Below are positions 42,528-54,020 of a DNA stretch of 64,000 bases, piece by piece; the first letter of the stretch is position 1, and each line of letters starts with the position of its first letter. The notes under the pieces are model-generated. The model saw only the letters and a program-made list of their open reading frames with translations. It was not told the origin of the DNA and did no database searches. A program made the position numbers and the translations under genes. Origin of the DNA: Microstegium vimineum (taxonomy: Eukaryota; Streptophyta; Magnoliopsida; Poales; Poaceae); assembly GCA_022036555.1 (NCBI GenBank), contig CM039127.1:52464122-52528121 (forward strand), in the 5' to 3' direction.

Positions 42528-45500
42528 ATGGCGATCCAAGTCGACATCCCCAAGGCGAGACCTATTTCCCTCCTAATCCAACCTCCTGCTGGTTCTTTTT
42601 TCGCACAAATCTGGATTTATCCCCGTTCCTTTTCTGATTTTTCCCCTTCTTTCCTTCGAACCCTAGGAACTGTACAACAAGGTAGTGATCCCGTTTGCTG
42701 GTTCCAACTTTAGCTGCTTAGGCCCCATGGGAAATCCGGATCCCACCTTCATAATCAATACAGAAACCAACCGAATCCCCTTTAGATCCGAATGCTTCGG
42801 TATAGGACTGTGGAAGGATGCTTTCTGGTCATGGCCCAAGCCTACTAAGGGGTGGAAGAACTGGTACCTCAGAGTAGCCAGGGCGTAGCAAGTATACTGG
42901 CAAGAGTGCAACTTGGACCAATGCATTAGGCTCTCCATTGCCGATATGGAGAAGAATGAGAATATGCTGATAGATGCCTCATACTTCTGGTCCGATAGCA
43001 TGAATGCCTTCCTATTTAGGCATGGACCAGCCACCCCAACCCTTGCCGATGTCCACATGTTGATCGGCTTGGACGTCACCTCTGCCGATACCTTCACCCT
43101 TTTCAATAGAAAAGCTAAGTACAAGGTGAACACCCGGAACATCGGCGGTTGGACGGGTTACATCAATGAGTACCAGAAAACCGGATCAGTAAACCGTCAG
43201 GCCGACTACCATGTGGTTGGAGAAGTTCATCTTCTGCGGCAAAACCGTCAGGCCGACTACCATGCATCTCCCTGCAGCCGAGTTACTTGCCGATGGGACA
43301 AGACTTCCCCTGGGCAGATACCTTCTTGGAGCAGTATTCCGTCTGCTACATCAAGTATCCCAGAAGCTACTGCTAGGCGAACCCATCGGTAATCTTGGGG
43401 GACCCTGGTGGTTTGTTAACATGTGGCTGAATGCACATATGCACAAGGCCCTTCATTTTGATCTGCTCGCCCAACAATTCCCGAGGGATACATCGGAAGA
43501 CTATCAGTATCGGGATGATGAATCGGCAACTCGCCCTCCACTCAACTTTGGAGAGGCTATTATAGTGCTGCCAGGGACCGATGCCGATACAGAGCAGCTT
43601 GGCGCCCTTTTCCAGAAGTTTCATAATGGACTCTCCTCCATGGAACGGGTCTGGTGGGCATATATCGATAGACACAATCAGTTCCCGCTGCTGTTCAACC
43701 TTACCGATGGGAATGTGCCTGGGAACCGAGCAATCATGAAGGCCATCATCACTCCCCGAGCTATTCCAGTGAATATTTTCGGATCTGGGAAGAATGCCCC
43801 TCCATCTTATGAGTTCTACTATCCGTCGGCAGAAGCGAGACAACTGGCATTTGGCCAACTGCCGATTAAATTCTCCTACTCCAAAGTAGTGAAGCCAAGG
43901 CAGACAATCTCCAGCGCTCTAGACTGGAACAAGGTCGTCAATCTCCCTCCCGATGCCGATGTATCAGATATTGACTTGTCCTCCTGGTCACCAACCTCCT
44001 TCATCACAAATGAGTACAAGTCCTGGTGGCAAGAATGGAGGTGTCAGCTGTTCGCCAAGTCATCGCATTATTATCGGCACATGATTGACGTCGACCACAT
44101 CATCCCCGCTGACGCAGTAAGTCCTTTATCCTGATGTGTTCCTTATTATTTTGCTTCTATCATCGATAATTTATCCTTTTTTCAGTTGACAGGCCGATGA
44201 TCCGATCCCCACAACGAGCAATAGTGGTAGGCCCTTTAATCTTCGGATAATGGGTCCCATATCGATCATCGGCAACAAAGCTCCCTCACTAGCCGCCTTC
44301 ACGCCTCAACAGGTACCTACACCGATACCTACAAAAGCCAAAGCTACATCGGCCGCTGCTGCTACCCGGACGCGGGTTCATGCAGTAAACTCATCTTTGT
44401 CCGTACCGATTACATACTGTTTTATCGGCAACATTCTATTTTGTATAACTTGTTTTGTATTCTCAGGCACCGTGGTCATCGGTAGCCGCTTCCAGCAGAC
44501 AAGCACCTCCAAGCTCGGTTGCCGATGCCCCCCAGCCTTCGTCAAAGCGGGTCGGATCCCCTGCTGCTGCGCCAAGGAAAAAGAGGCGCCTAAGGCTGGC
44601 TTCTCCTTCGCCATCGGCTCAAGCTGCACCACCAACTGCCGGCGCGCCATCGGCAGAAACTCCGTCGGCTCCAGTTGCACCAACCGCCGGCGTATCATCG
44701 GCAGAACCTCCATCGGCTCCTGTGCCTGATCAACCGATGGACAACGTCCCAGATCAAGAAGCAACTCCACCTGCTACAACAGTGGAGGCAGCATCACCAT
44801 CGGCACCATCGATCGGATTCCCCGATGAAGAGACAACTCCACCCACCGTAGTAGCGGAGGCAACATCAGCATCGGCACCGTCGGCCGAAGTTCCCGATGA
44901 GAGAGCGGCGGCGCCGCCACAAGAACCGGCCACCAAATTGGAAGCGACGCCGGCAATAACACCACCAGCACCAGCGGTGTCGATTGCCTCTCCAGCAGAG
45001 GCCCAGTCATCGGAATCTACTGCCGATGTCCAGGATGAGGCTGGACCATCCAATAAGCCAAGTCCTAGGCAAGAGATCCGCTTCAAGATAGTAAGTCAAT
45101 CACCCTAAGCTCATAGTATAATCTTACGATCGGCATATTTTAACCTCTCTGTTTTCAGGCCCAAGACTCCCCGGACAGTCTCTTCTCCTTCAGTCTCAAC
45201 CCCCAAGATGAAGATGAACGCCAAGGCCCCATTCAAGTGGACAGTCTGTTCTCCTTCGCAGTCGACATCCTTGATGACGATGAGGAGGAAGAGAGCTCTG
45301 TCCCAGCTTTATCGACAGAGATCAAGTCCAAGCTTGAAGAATTGCTCTCTTTACTGCTACAAGATACGTCCCAGCTCATTCAGGACTCATCGGCAGCAAG
45401 GATCGCTTTCAAGTATATCCAAGGCCATCTCCCTGCCGATATGGTAGAAATCCTTCTTCAGGCAACCTTCCTCGACATCAAACAAATCCAGTACCAGAAG

Positions 45501-45905
45501 CTTTCCCATCGCATTGCCGATAGGGCCGCCCAATCCAAGAGTGAGGAAGAGAAACTCAAGTTTAAAAACATTGCTGATGAAAAGCACAAGGGCATCGGCC
45601 AAGCAGAAGTCTTCATCACCAACCTCGATCAAGAAGTCATTCAGCTATCGGCAAAGAAAGAAGAACTATTAGCTGAGTTGCAAAAGGTTGAGGAGGCTTT
45701 GACTGCAGCCAACCAGAAGAAAGCCAAACTGTCCGACACCATCAGGGTCCTGCGGCAAGAAAGGGACCAGAATGCCCGACAAGCCATCTTGTGGAAGAAA
45801 AAGATCAAGCCGGTCGAGGGTTCTGCCGATGCCGACGCTAAGGAGATGGACGAAATAGAGCAAATTCGCCTACGTGCGATATCAGCCATCCACTCCTTGC
45901 TGTAA
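42528..45905 (+). CDS. Antisense retrotransposon gene with plant-mobile-domain (PMD) character and a coiled coil
   Basis: It lies inside the element, opposite to gag-pol. Blocks typical of the aminotransferase-like plant mobile domain are GPMGNPDPTFII (about 42724), RSECFGIGLWKDAFWSW (about 42786), GWKNWYLRVA, NMLIDASYFWSDSMNAFLF (about 42961), PTLADVHMLIGLDV and, in another frame, NLGGPWWFVNMWLNAHMHK (about 43392). An exon ends at the donor GTAAGTCC (44118). A Ser/Ala/Pro-rich exon (about 44470-45090, donor GTAAGTCA) and a last exon with a long coiled coil (about 45480-45770) follow, with a stop at 45903-45905. The TAG at 42886-42888 and a 22-bp duplication (43193/43244) disrupt the PMD part. 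The function in the element is unknown. Exact exon borders are uncertain. Confidence 0.68.
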
Positions 45906-46026
45906 TTTATTTGTTGTATCGGCAAAAAATGTAACTCTGACACTTGATTTCGGCCCTTGCAATATAATGTCAGTACATTTTACCGATGCTTATATAATTT
46001 TTCTTTCATCGGCATTCAACTGAGCA

Positions 46027-48093
46027 CTATGCATCCACCCATATGCTAGGGTAGTACCTCTTCAAGTATTTGCCGTTGATCGCTCTAGAGAACGCAACTC
46101 CTTCGAGAGTTTCCAAAATGTAAGCATTGCCAGGAGCAGATTGTTTCACCCGATAAGGACCTTCCCAATTAGGGGACCACTTTCCAAATTTAGAGCTCTT
46201 AATCCCGATCGGTAAAATCAACTTCCAAACCAAATCACCATCGGCAAATTCCTTTACCTTTACCTTCTTGTCATACCATCTGGCAACCCTCTTCTTATTC
46301 TCTTCAATGCTAATCAATGCCCTCAACCGATGACCTACCAAATCTTCTAATTCATCTTTCATCAGAGTAGTATAATCATCGGTCGTCAACTGATCCTGAA
46401 AAGATAACCGCCTAGAACTAGTTTTAATTTCCCAAGGTAGGACAGCATCATGTCCATAGACCAACTGATACGGCGATACTTTGGTTGCACCATGACAAGC
46501 CATCCGATATGACCATAAGGCTTCGTTTAACACCACGTGCCACCTTCTAGGGTTTTCTTCAATTTTGCGCTTTATAAGCTTAATAACTCCTTTGTTAGTT
46601 GCTTCAGCCTGACCGTTAGCTTGAGCATAATAAGGAGAAGAGTTTAACACCTTGAAACCCATGCTAGCAGCAAACTCATCAAACTCTCCCGATGTGAACA
46701 TGGTTCCTTGATCGGTAGTAATAATTTGAGGAATACCAAATCGGTAAACAATGTGTTCTTTAACGAAATCCACCATGTTTGCTGATGTCACCTTCTTCAA
46801 AGGAATTGCTTCAACCCATTTAGTAAAGTAATTGGTAGCAACAAGTATAAACTTATTCCCTTTACTCGATGGCGGATAAATTTGGCCGATGAGATCAATA
46901 GCCCATCCTCTGAACGACCAAGGCTTGATTATAGGATTCATTGCCGATGCAGGCGCCCTTTGCACATTACCAAACTTCTGATAGTCCTGGCACCCTTTGA
47001 AGTAGTTGAAGCAATATTCAAGGATTGTCGGCCAATAATATCCATTCCGCCTAATCATCCACTTCATTTTAAACGCCGATTGATGTGCTCCACACACACC
47101 TTCATGGATTTCACCCATCAACTCTTTTGACTCCTCTTTGCCAAGGCATCTAAGCAAAATTCCATCAATTGTCCGATAATACAATTCATCATCGAGGAGC
47201 ACATACTTAGTAGCTTGAAACCTTAGACGCCTCTCAACTTTCTTAGATGGGTCCATTAAGTAATCGGCAATCTCCTTTCTCCAGTCATCGGCGACTGTTA
47301 CCGATGTCGTGACTTCTTGAATCGGCTGATACCCCGAAGCATTTTGGGCTAACCGATTGGCCTCTTCATTATGCAACCTAGGAATATGCTCAAGGCGATA
47401 CTCTCTGAATTCTTTTAACAACTGCAAACACCGTTCATGGGCTGCAATCAAAACTTCACTTCGGCATTCATATGTCCCAATCAATTGGTTAATCACCAAC
47501 ATGGAATCATCGAAGATTTCAATAGCATCGACACACACTTCCCTGAGTAATTCTAACCCTTTAAGTAGAGCCTGGTATTCAGCCTGATTGTTTGTTGAAG
47601 TAGCAACAATCGGCAACAAAATTTCATACTTCTGTCCTCGGGGCGAAATCAAGAGAATACCGATACCTGCTCCATCCTTGCACGTAGACCCATCAAAGAA
47701 TAAAGTCCAAGGAGCAATCTCCACAGAGCTCATCACATTACAATGCTGAGTAACAAAATCGGCCATTACCTGACCCTTAATAGCCTTAGCCGATTCATAC
47801 CTTAGGTCAAACTCTAAAAGTGCCAGAACCCACTTACCGATTCGTCCACTCAAAATCGGCATTGACAACATGTACTTGACCACATCATCTTTGCAAATAA
47901 CAGTGCATTCAGCCGACAGTAAATAATGCCTTAGTTTTGTGCAAGAGAAGTATAAACACAAGCATAATCTTTCTATGGCCGAATACCTGGCTTCAGCATC
48001 CACCAACCTTCTTCTTAGGTAATATATTACACGTTCCTTCCCTTCAAACTCTTGGATTAAGGCTGATCCGATAACACCGTCATCAGCAGACAA
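46027..48093 (-). CDS. Pol C-terminal part: RNase H, second RNase H-like domain and integrase
   Basis: An open frame of 688 codons starts inside pol, downstream of the RT fragments. RNase H sequence (SAIERLCLCLYFSCTKLRHY, IGKWVLALLEFD) is followed by a second RNase H-like fold (LFFDGSTCKDGAGIGILL, NNQAEYQALLKGLELL, DDSMLVINQL). The integrase zinc finger (HEGVCGAHQSAF, CFNYFKGCQDYQKFG) has Tyr in place of its last Cys. The DDE core is visible as AIDLIGQI, TTDQGTMFTSGEF and ANGQAEATNKG. The C-terminal part contains WSPNWEGPYRVKQ. The tandem RNase H domains support a Tat-lineage placement. The lost finger cysteine and the upstream stops argue against activity. Confidence 0.9.
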   Translation of the reverse strand: MSADDGVIGSALIQEFEGKERVIYYLRRRLVDAEARYSAIERLCLCLYFSCTKLRHYLLSAECTVICKDDVVKYMLSMPILSGRIGKWVLALLEFDLRYESAKAIKGQVMADFVTQHCNVMSSVEIAPWTLFFDGSTCKDGAGIGILLISPRGQKYEILLPIVATSTNNQAEYQALLKGLELLREVCVDAIEIFDDSMLVINQLIGTYECRSEVLIAAHERCLQLLKEFREYRLEHIPRLHNEEANRLAQNASGYQPIQEVTTSVTVADDWRKEIADYLMDPSKKVERRLRFQATKYVLLDDELYYRTIDGILLRCLGKEESKELMGEIHEGVCGAHQSAFKMKWMIRRNGYYWPTILEYCFNYFKGCQDYQKFGNVQRAPASAMNPIIKPWSFRGWAIDLIGQIYPPSSKGNKFILVATNYFTKWVEAIPLKKVTSANMVDFVKEHIVYRFGIPQIITTDQGTMFTSGEFDEFAASMGFKVLNSSPYYAQANGQAEATNKGVIKLIKRKIEENPRRWHVVLNEALWSYRMACHGATKVSPYQLVYGHDAVLPWEIKTSSRRLSFQDQLTTDDYTTLMKDELEDLVGHRLRALISIEENKKRVARWYDKKVKVKEFADGDLVWKLILPIGIKSSKFGKWSPNWEGPYRVKQSAPGNAYILETLEGVAFSRAINGKYLKRYYPSIWVDA

Positions 48094-48108
48094 ATATAAC
48101 CTGAAAGG

Positions 48109-49265
48109 TTACCCGTGTTGAGGTGGAACTAAGACCGGAGGATTTACTAAATATTTCTTGATCTCCTCTAAGGCTAACTGCTGTTCTTCTTTCCATGTAA
48201 ACTCTTGATCGGCTTTCAACTTTAGTAGAGGGCTAAAGGACTTAATTTTACCAGATAAGTTAGATATAAACCTTCTGATGAAATTAATCTTGCCGATCAA
48301 AGATTGCAGCTCAGTTTTATTTGTAGGAGCAATCACCTTGTTAATTGCATCAATAGACTTTCTGCCGATTTCAATGCCTCTCTGATGCACCATGAAACCC
48401 AGAAACTGTCCTGCCGATACACCGAATGCACACTTGTTGGGGTTCATCTTTAACCCATGCTCCCTTGTACACTTCAATATTTTTCACAAATCGGCAAGAT
48501 GCTTCCCGAAGTCTCCAGACTTAACCACCACGTCATCAATGTAGATTTTAACTATCGTGCCGATGTACTTATGAAAGATGAAATTCATTGCCCTCTGATA
48601 AGTAGCACCAGCATTTTTCAAGCCAAAAGTCATGACTACCCATTCAAATAAGCCAACGTGACCTGGACATCGGAAAGCAGTCTTGGATATGTCTTCTTCA
48701 GCCATAAATATCTGATTATGCCCAGCATTACCATCCATGAAGCTAATAACTTGATGTCGAGCAGCAGCGTCGATCAGCAGATCGGCAACGGGCATCGGGT
48801 AGCCATCCATTGGCGTGGCCTTGTTAACATTCCTGAAATCAATGCAAACACGAAGTTTTCCATTTTTTTATACACAGGAACCACATTAGAAATCCAATCG
48901 GCATATCGGCATTGCCGAATAAATCTAGCTTCGATTAATTTTGTAATCTCAGCCTTGATATCGGGCAGAATAGTAGGATTGCATCGGCGCGCAGGTTGCC
49001 GATGTGGTTGGAAACCAGACTTGATGGGTAACCGATGTTCAACTATCGATCGGTCTAAACCAGGCATCTCTGTATGAACCCAAGCAAAACAATCTTTATT
49101 CTCCTTTAATAAATCGGTTAACTGGTGTTTACATTGGGAATCTAACTTAGCACTAATAAAAGTAGGCCTAGGTTTACTGTCATCGCCGATGTCAATCTCA
49201 AGTAAATCATCGGCGGACGTGAAGCCCTGCCCCAACTTTCCGTCGTCAGCGAACCGATCCATCAA
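48109..49265 (-). pseudogene. Reverse transcriptase, fragmented
   Basis: The RT reads through three open pieces: 48774-49265 (fingers; HRLPIKSGF, ADWISNVVPVYKK), 48484-48810 (palm; VISFMDGNAGHNQIFMAEED and the YIDDVVVKS active site) and 48109-48477 (thumb/connection; HGLKMNPNKCAFGV, LGFMVHQRGIE). A frame change lies in the A-run near 48864-48870, an in-frame TGA at 48484-48486 and an in-frame TAA at 48109-48111. The active-site aspartates are intact, but a full-length product is not possible from this copy. Confidence 0.88.
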
Positions 49266-50177
49266 AACTCTTCTTCAGGACCGACTGCTTGGATCGGTTT
49301 GATGCGGTAATCGGCAACTTTGAGGAATTCCTTGTCCCAGGCTTCACCGGATATGCACCTGGTCTGCTCGTACGTCTCTGATTCTGCCGATGCGACAGTA
49401 GATGGGGCTTCACTTCGGACGACTTCAATTCGGTCCCCGATCCACTGTACTAAGCTCTGATGCATAGTAGAAGGGATACAACAATTGGCATGGATCCAAT
49501 CCCTTCCGAGGAGCAAGTTGTACGTGCCTTTGCCACTGATTACAAAGAACGTTGTCGGCAAGTTTTACTGCCGATGGTTAAGTCAACACATACGGCTCCC
49601 ATGGCTATTGATACGTTGCCCTCAAAGTCTTTGAGCTTCATGTCGGTCTTGACTAAGTCCTGGTCACCTTTACCAAGCTTTCTAAACACGACATATGACA
49701 TTATATTGATCGACACGCCACCATCTACCAGCATCTTCGTCATCGGCTGTCCATCTACTTTGCCCTTAACAAACAAAGCTCTCAGATGCTGCCTCTCATC
49801 ATCGACAGGCTTTTCAAAGACAACCGTCATCGGATCCAGCACCAATTGTGCCATGTCGGCAGTCTCTTCATCATCACTGACGGGTGCCATGAACTCCATC
49901 GGCAACATAACGACCATGTTTATGTCTGCCTCCACTGCTTCTCCCTTGATGGCTCTTCATCGTCATACAGGTCATCTCGGCGTTGACGCTGAATCCTTCT
50001 CTTCTGAGTCTTAGTCAGACCCTTAGGGCACCACGGAGGGAGCTTAGTCTTCCAGATGGGCTGGTGCTGCTTTCCCCTGCTTGCATCGGCACTTCTTCCG
50101 ATGTTGGGATCTCTGGAGAATATCTCTTCGTCAGGTACTCTTGCATTGGCCATCTCCTTCAGCTCCCCTTGATCCAC
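49262..50177 (-). pseudogene. Gag C-terminus and aspartic protease, fragmented
   Basis: Three frames carry consecutive pieces. The first is a basic segment (KLPPWCPKGLTKTQKRRIQR, 49920-50177). The second is the protease with MLVDGGVSINIMSY as the catalytic loop (49540-49935). The third is the flap-side part TYNLLLGRDWIHANCCIPS (49262-49561). The two frame changes, near 49930 and 49560, are each consistent with small indels. Protease releases Gag and Pol units in functional relatives. Confidence 0.8.
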
Positions 50178-52887
50178 ACGTTTGCCAAGCCTGTCATGGG
50201 CACTGAGCTTGCCCCCAGTCGGTCATGTGCCGATCTGTTCTCTCTGAGCGGCTTGGCGTACCTGGGTGCCTGATCATCAAAACAAGGTCTCTTACCTGAC
50301 CGATCGGCGGCGTAATATCCATTGCACTCTGGACAATTATCGGTAGTGGGCAGCTTGATGCCTTCTTCCCAGCAATGAACGAAGAAGGGACACTTCCAGT
50401 GGTCCTTATGCCGAAGCCACTCCCGATGTTTTTCCTCTTCTTGCCGATACCGCTCCCGATGATCTCGCCTTGGCTGCTTGTGCGTGATTACAACTCCAGG
50501 AGCCCTGTTGGCACTGCTACCCTCATCGGCAACCTTCTTACTCTTCCTGTCATCGGCAAACCTTCTTGTGTCGCGCTCAGGTACTTGGCGATTAGGATCT
50601 ACCGATGAGTTCTTCCTGGCAGCTTTCGATGTCAGCACTCTGGTTTTTCACTGATTTCCACCATATTGTTTGGGAACAGGTGCTGATCTATCTTCATCGA
50701 TTTCTGGACTTTAGAATTTTCAAACTTAATACGCCCAGATTCAATCTCTGACTGCAACTGCTGCCTGAATACTTTGCAGTCATTGGTACTGTGTGAGGTT
50801 GCATTATGCCACTTGCAGTACCTAATCTTCTTGAGCTCTTAGGCCGATGGAATTACTTGGTTGGGCGCCAACTTGATTCGCCCTTCTTGCAGCAATAAGT
50901 CAAACATCCTATCGGCCTTGGTGATGTCGAAGGTGAACCTTTCGGTCTCTTTTTGGCCGAACGGACAAGACACAGGCTTCTTATCCTTCACCCATTCGGC
51001 CACATCGACGCTCAGCTCTTGATCTGACCCAGAGTTTTCTTCCTTCCCGATGAAGGTCACCTTCTTGTTCCAAGTCTTCCTGGGTTCAAAGGTTTTGATA
51101 TCTTGATCGGCAATCCTTTGCACCAGGTGACTTAGGCTCTCAAACTCTTGGGACGCATACTTGTCCTTGATGTGCGGCAGTAATCCTTGAAAGGCCAAAT
51201 CTGTCAGTTGCCGATCATCAAGCACCAGACTGTAGCACTTGTTCTTCACATCCCGTAGCCTCTGAACAAAGCTTTCTACCGACTCATCATTGCGTTGCCT
51301 CATTTTGACCAAGTCGGTAAGCTTCTTCTCATGTATGCCAGCGAAGAAGTACTTATGAAATTGCCTCTCTAGATCAGCCCATGTGATTACAGAGTTTGGA
51401 GGCAGTGATATGAACCATGTAAATGCCGATCCAGACAATGATGAAGAGAACAATCTCACCCTTAACTCCTCCCTGCCGGCAGCTTCCCCGCACCGGATAA
51501 TGAAGCGGTTGATGTGCTCCATTGTTGATGTGTCGTCTTGGCCAGAGAACTTGGTAAAATCAGACACTTTGTACCGATTTGGGAGAGGAATCAAGTCATA
51601 TACAGGAGGATACGGAGTCCGATAAGAGTATGTATTGACCTTAGGTTTGATGCCGAATTATTCTTTCATAACTTCGGCAATCTTACCGACCCAATATGCA
51701 TCCTGCTCTTGCCGACTCATTGGCTGGTTGTTGACTGGTGGAGCCGGCTGATGCGCCTCTTGAAGATGATGCGAAATAGTCGCGGGCGCAGCACCAGTCA
51801 TCTGAACACTATGCATCGGTTGACTTGCCGATGGATAGTTTTGCATACTTAGCGGATTAGGCTGAATCGTCGCATTCATCGGTTGTTGTACCGATGGTTC
51901 GCTCTGAGTGTACGTTGGGCCTCCATAATGATACATCGACACGCCAGGCTGTTGAGCTGGCGGCTGGTTGACCCATCCAGGATTATAAATCATCGGCATA
52001 TGGCTTACCGATGACTGATAGCGGACTGGAGCATGTGGCTCTTGTATTCTGGAGCAATCAATCACCAGATTACCTTGGGGAACTAGCACCCCAGTTTGAG
52101 AATTTGCCACCAGAGGTTGACTGCCAGCTGTCATAGTGTGTTGCATCGACACAGAGCTTGCCGATGGTGGCATCAGAGGTACTTTAGGGATTACTTGAAG
52201 ATCATCTGATGGCACCTGTACAGTTGGAGCAGGCGTAGAGTTGTGCATTAGAGGGGCCATCGGCTGTGACTGCATTGCCGATGCTGTAGAGTTCCTCCAA
52301 GCTGAATTATCTCCCTGCACCAGATTAGAGCCGGCATATAGATTCGGGGGCATACCGTATCCCTACCAGTTAGCAGGAGTTGGTCCCGACATTGCCGACG
52401 CCGCTGGATCCGTGTTGAGCTTGGTGACGCTGCCAGGGTTCGACCTCGGCGATGTGGCCGCATCGGCAGACGGTTCCACAGGAGTGGAAGACGTCATTGG
52501 GGCTGCCGATGGGCTTATAGATGCCAATCCAGGTTGATGGTATGCTGGACCAACATATTGCGGTGCATGTCCTTCCTTGAATGATTGTGTGACAGCATTG
52601 TAGACAGTATTGGACAGCATGTTGGAGTGGCTAATTAATGCTTGACTTACAGCAGCATTAACCATCTCTTGTAGCTTACCAGGATTGGCGTCGTACGTGA
52701 CCTGCCGTGGCAACGACGGATCTTGCTTCTGGATTGCTTCGCCGCTTCTGCTGAGGCTGAAGGACTTCAGATATAACTGCTTATACTCCTCCATAGCCCG
52801 CTCCATGGCCTGCTTCTGATCATCTCTCAGATCGGCCTCAGAGACTTCAATGACGTTCCTCTGGTTAACGTCGGCGTGATCACCCAT
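50159..52887 (-). pseudogene. Gag polyprotein with in-frame stops
   Basis: The start at 52887 gives MGDHADVNQRNVIEVSEADL, just inside the 5' LTR. The same frame continues through a Gln/Pro-rich region, the retrotransposon gag domain (LSGSAFTWFISLPPNSVITW, FHKYFFAGIHEKKLTDLVKM, VESFVQRLRDVKNKCY; 50839-51594) and a zinc-binding motif (CKWHNATSHSTNDC, about 50780). It is interrupted by TAG at 52363-52365, TAA at 51658-51660 and TAA at 50839-50841. A frame change near 50640 leads to a second Cys-rich part (CPFFVHCWEEG, CPECNGYY). At least the first two stops fit C-to-T changes from glutamine codons. Confidence 0.85.
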
Positions 52888-52939
52888 GATAGATGTGTAG
52901 ATTTGTATAATCGGGTCCCACCGAGCGTGCCAAAAGAGG

Positions 52940-54020
52940 TGTTGACACAAAAAACGTCAGGATCTACGAACACCTCGGGCTTATACCCGAAATTCAATAT
53001 CCGAAGGCGTGCCAGTCGATTTGACCAGTTAATCGACAAGGACGATAACTAGAACAAGATTCAATCCAGATAACGGCGATGCGCCCGGATGCTGGGATTG
53101 AGGCTTGATCAGGATAACTAGAGCAGAGCTGAACGAGGCTACAGCGATGCGCCCGGATGCCAAGGCTCAGAGGTACTCCCACGCGGAACTTGCAAGGATT
53201 TGACGGAGATCAAGGTGATGCAGCCCGTCGAAGCTTGAAGAACTCGTTAAAATCTATAACTAATGCAAACAGGGTAAATTGCGATAAAAAGTAGAATAAG
53301 AGTAAAATTGGTTTGTTTGGTATTGGATTGATTGTTCTTTTCGTAGCCCTCGGGCACATATTTATACTCCCGCATGGAGAGTTGTACAAAGACACGACAC
53401 GTACCCTTCCTAAAACAAACTCCTAATTTTAAGGAAACTGACTCGCGCAGGAGCTAGATAACAATATTTATTTCCTAAACAAACACGTCTATTTTAAAGG
53501 AAAATAAACGACTCATGCAAGAGTCGGACTCAAACTACTATAATAATACTGGTACAAAATCACCAGTTTCCTTATGCCTCTTCTCGATGGAAACTTTCCA
53601 TCGGTAGATCCCTTCAATCCACAGCTTCCTTCTTTTGGCCACCAGTCTTCCGCTGATATCACACGCTAAGTTATCCTGTACTTATCAGCATCCCATGTCC
53701 ATCGGCATCGGCATCAGCATCGGCAATACTTCCCGATCGGCAACCTTGCATTGGCAACTGTTTACCAATCAGCCCCTATCGGTAATCGTAACCGCTCTTC
53801 ATCGGCAATCAGCAATAACAACTTTACAGCCCAGACGATCTGACTTCACCAATTAACCTTATCGGCACGAACCATTCAGCCTCCATCGGCAACACACTTA
53901 GTCTTCCCGCAACATTTTTCCATCGGCAATACTAGCTCGATTTCCCGATGCCGATGGAGAACGGCTGTTGACCAGTCAAGCCTTAGCTCATTTGACACGT
54001 GCTAAAAAACGGTGTCAACA
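52940..54020 (-). repeat. 5' LTR (right copy), 1081 bp
   Basis: It has the same termini as the left LTR, followed by the target repeat GCCAC at 54021-54025. In minus orientation it precedes the gag start at 52887. No textbook primer-binding site is obvious; the 12 nt after the LTR (CCTCTTTTGGCA) are the candidate. Confidence 0.95.

Larger units (their letters stand above)
41005..54020 (-). mobile_element. Ty3/gypsy LTR retrotransposon, Tat-like, 13016 bp, full length but decayed
   Basis: Two near-identical LTRs (41005-42104 and 52940-54020) begin TGTTGACAC and end GTGTCAACA. The 5-bp target duplication GCCAC flanks the element exactly (41000-41004 and 54021-54025). Gag-pol reads on the minus strand in the order gag, protease, RT, RNase H, integrase, so it is Ty3/gypsy and the right LTR is the 5' LTR. 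A purine-rich tract sits beside the left (3') LTR. About 3.9 kb between integrase and the 3' LTR carry an antisense gene with plant-mobile-domain character, an arrangement known from the Tat lineage (Grande/RIRE2-like). Gag and pol hold several stops and frameshifts, so the copy is not autonomous. By eye the LTRs differ at a few dozen sites, suggesting insertion within the last one to two million years (inference). Confidence 0.96.

Noticed and set aside
44378..45086. Minus-strand ORFs opposite the Ser/Ala/Pro-rich exon of the antisense gene
   Set aside because: They are mirror frames of a repetitive coding region. The plus-strand frame has consistent splice donors and continues into the coiled coil.
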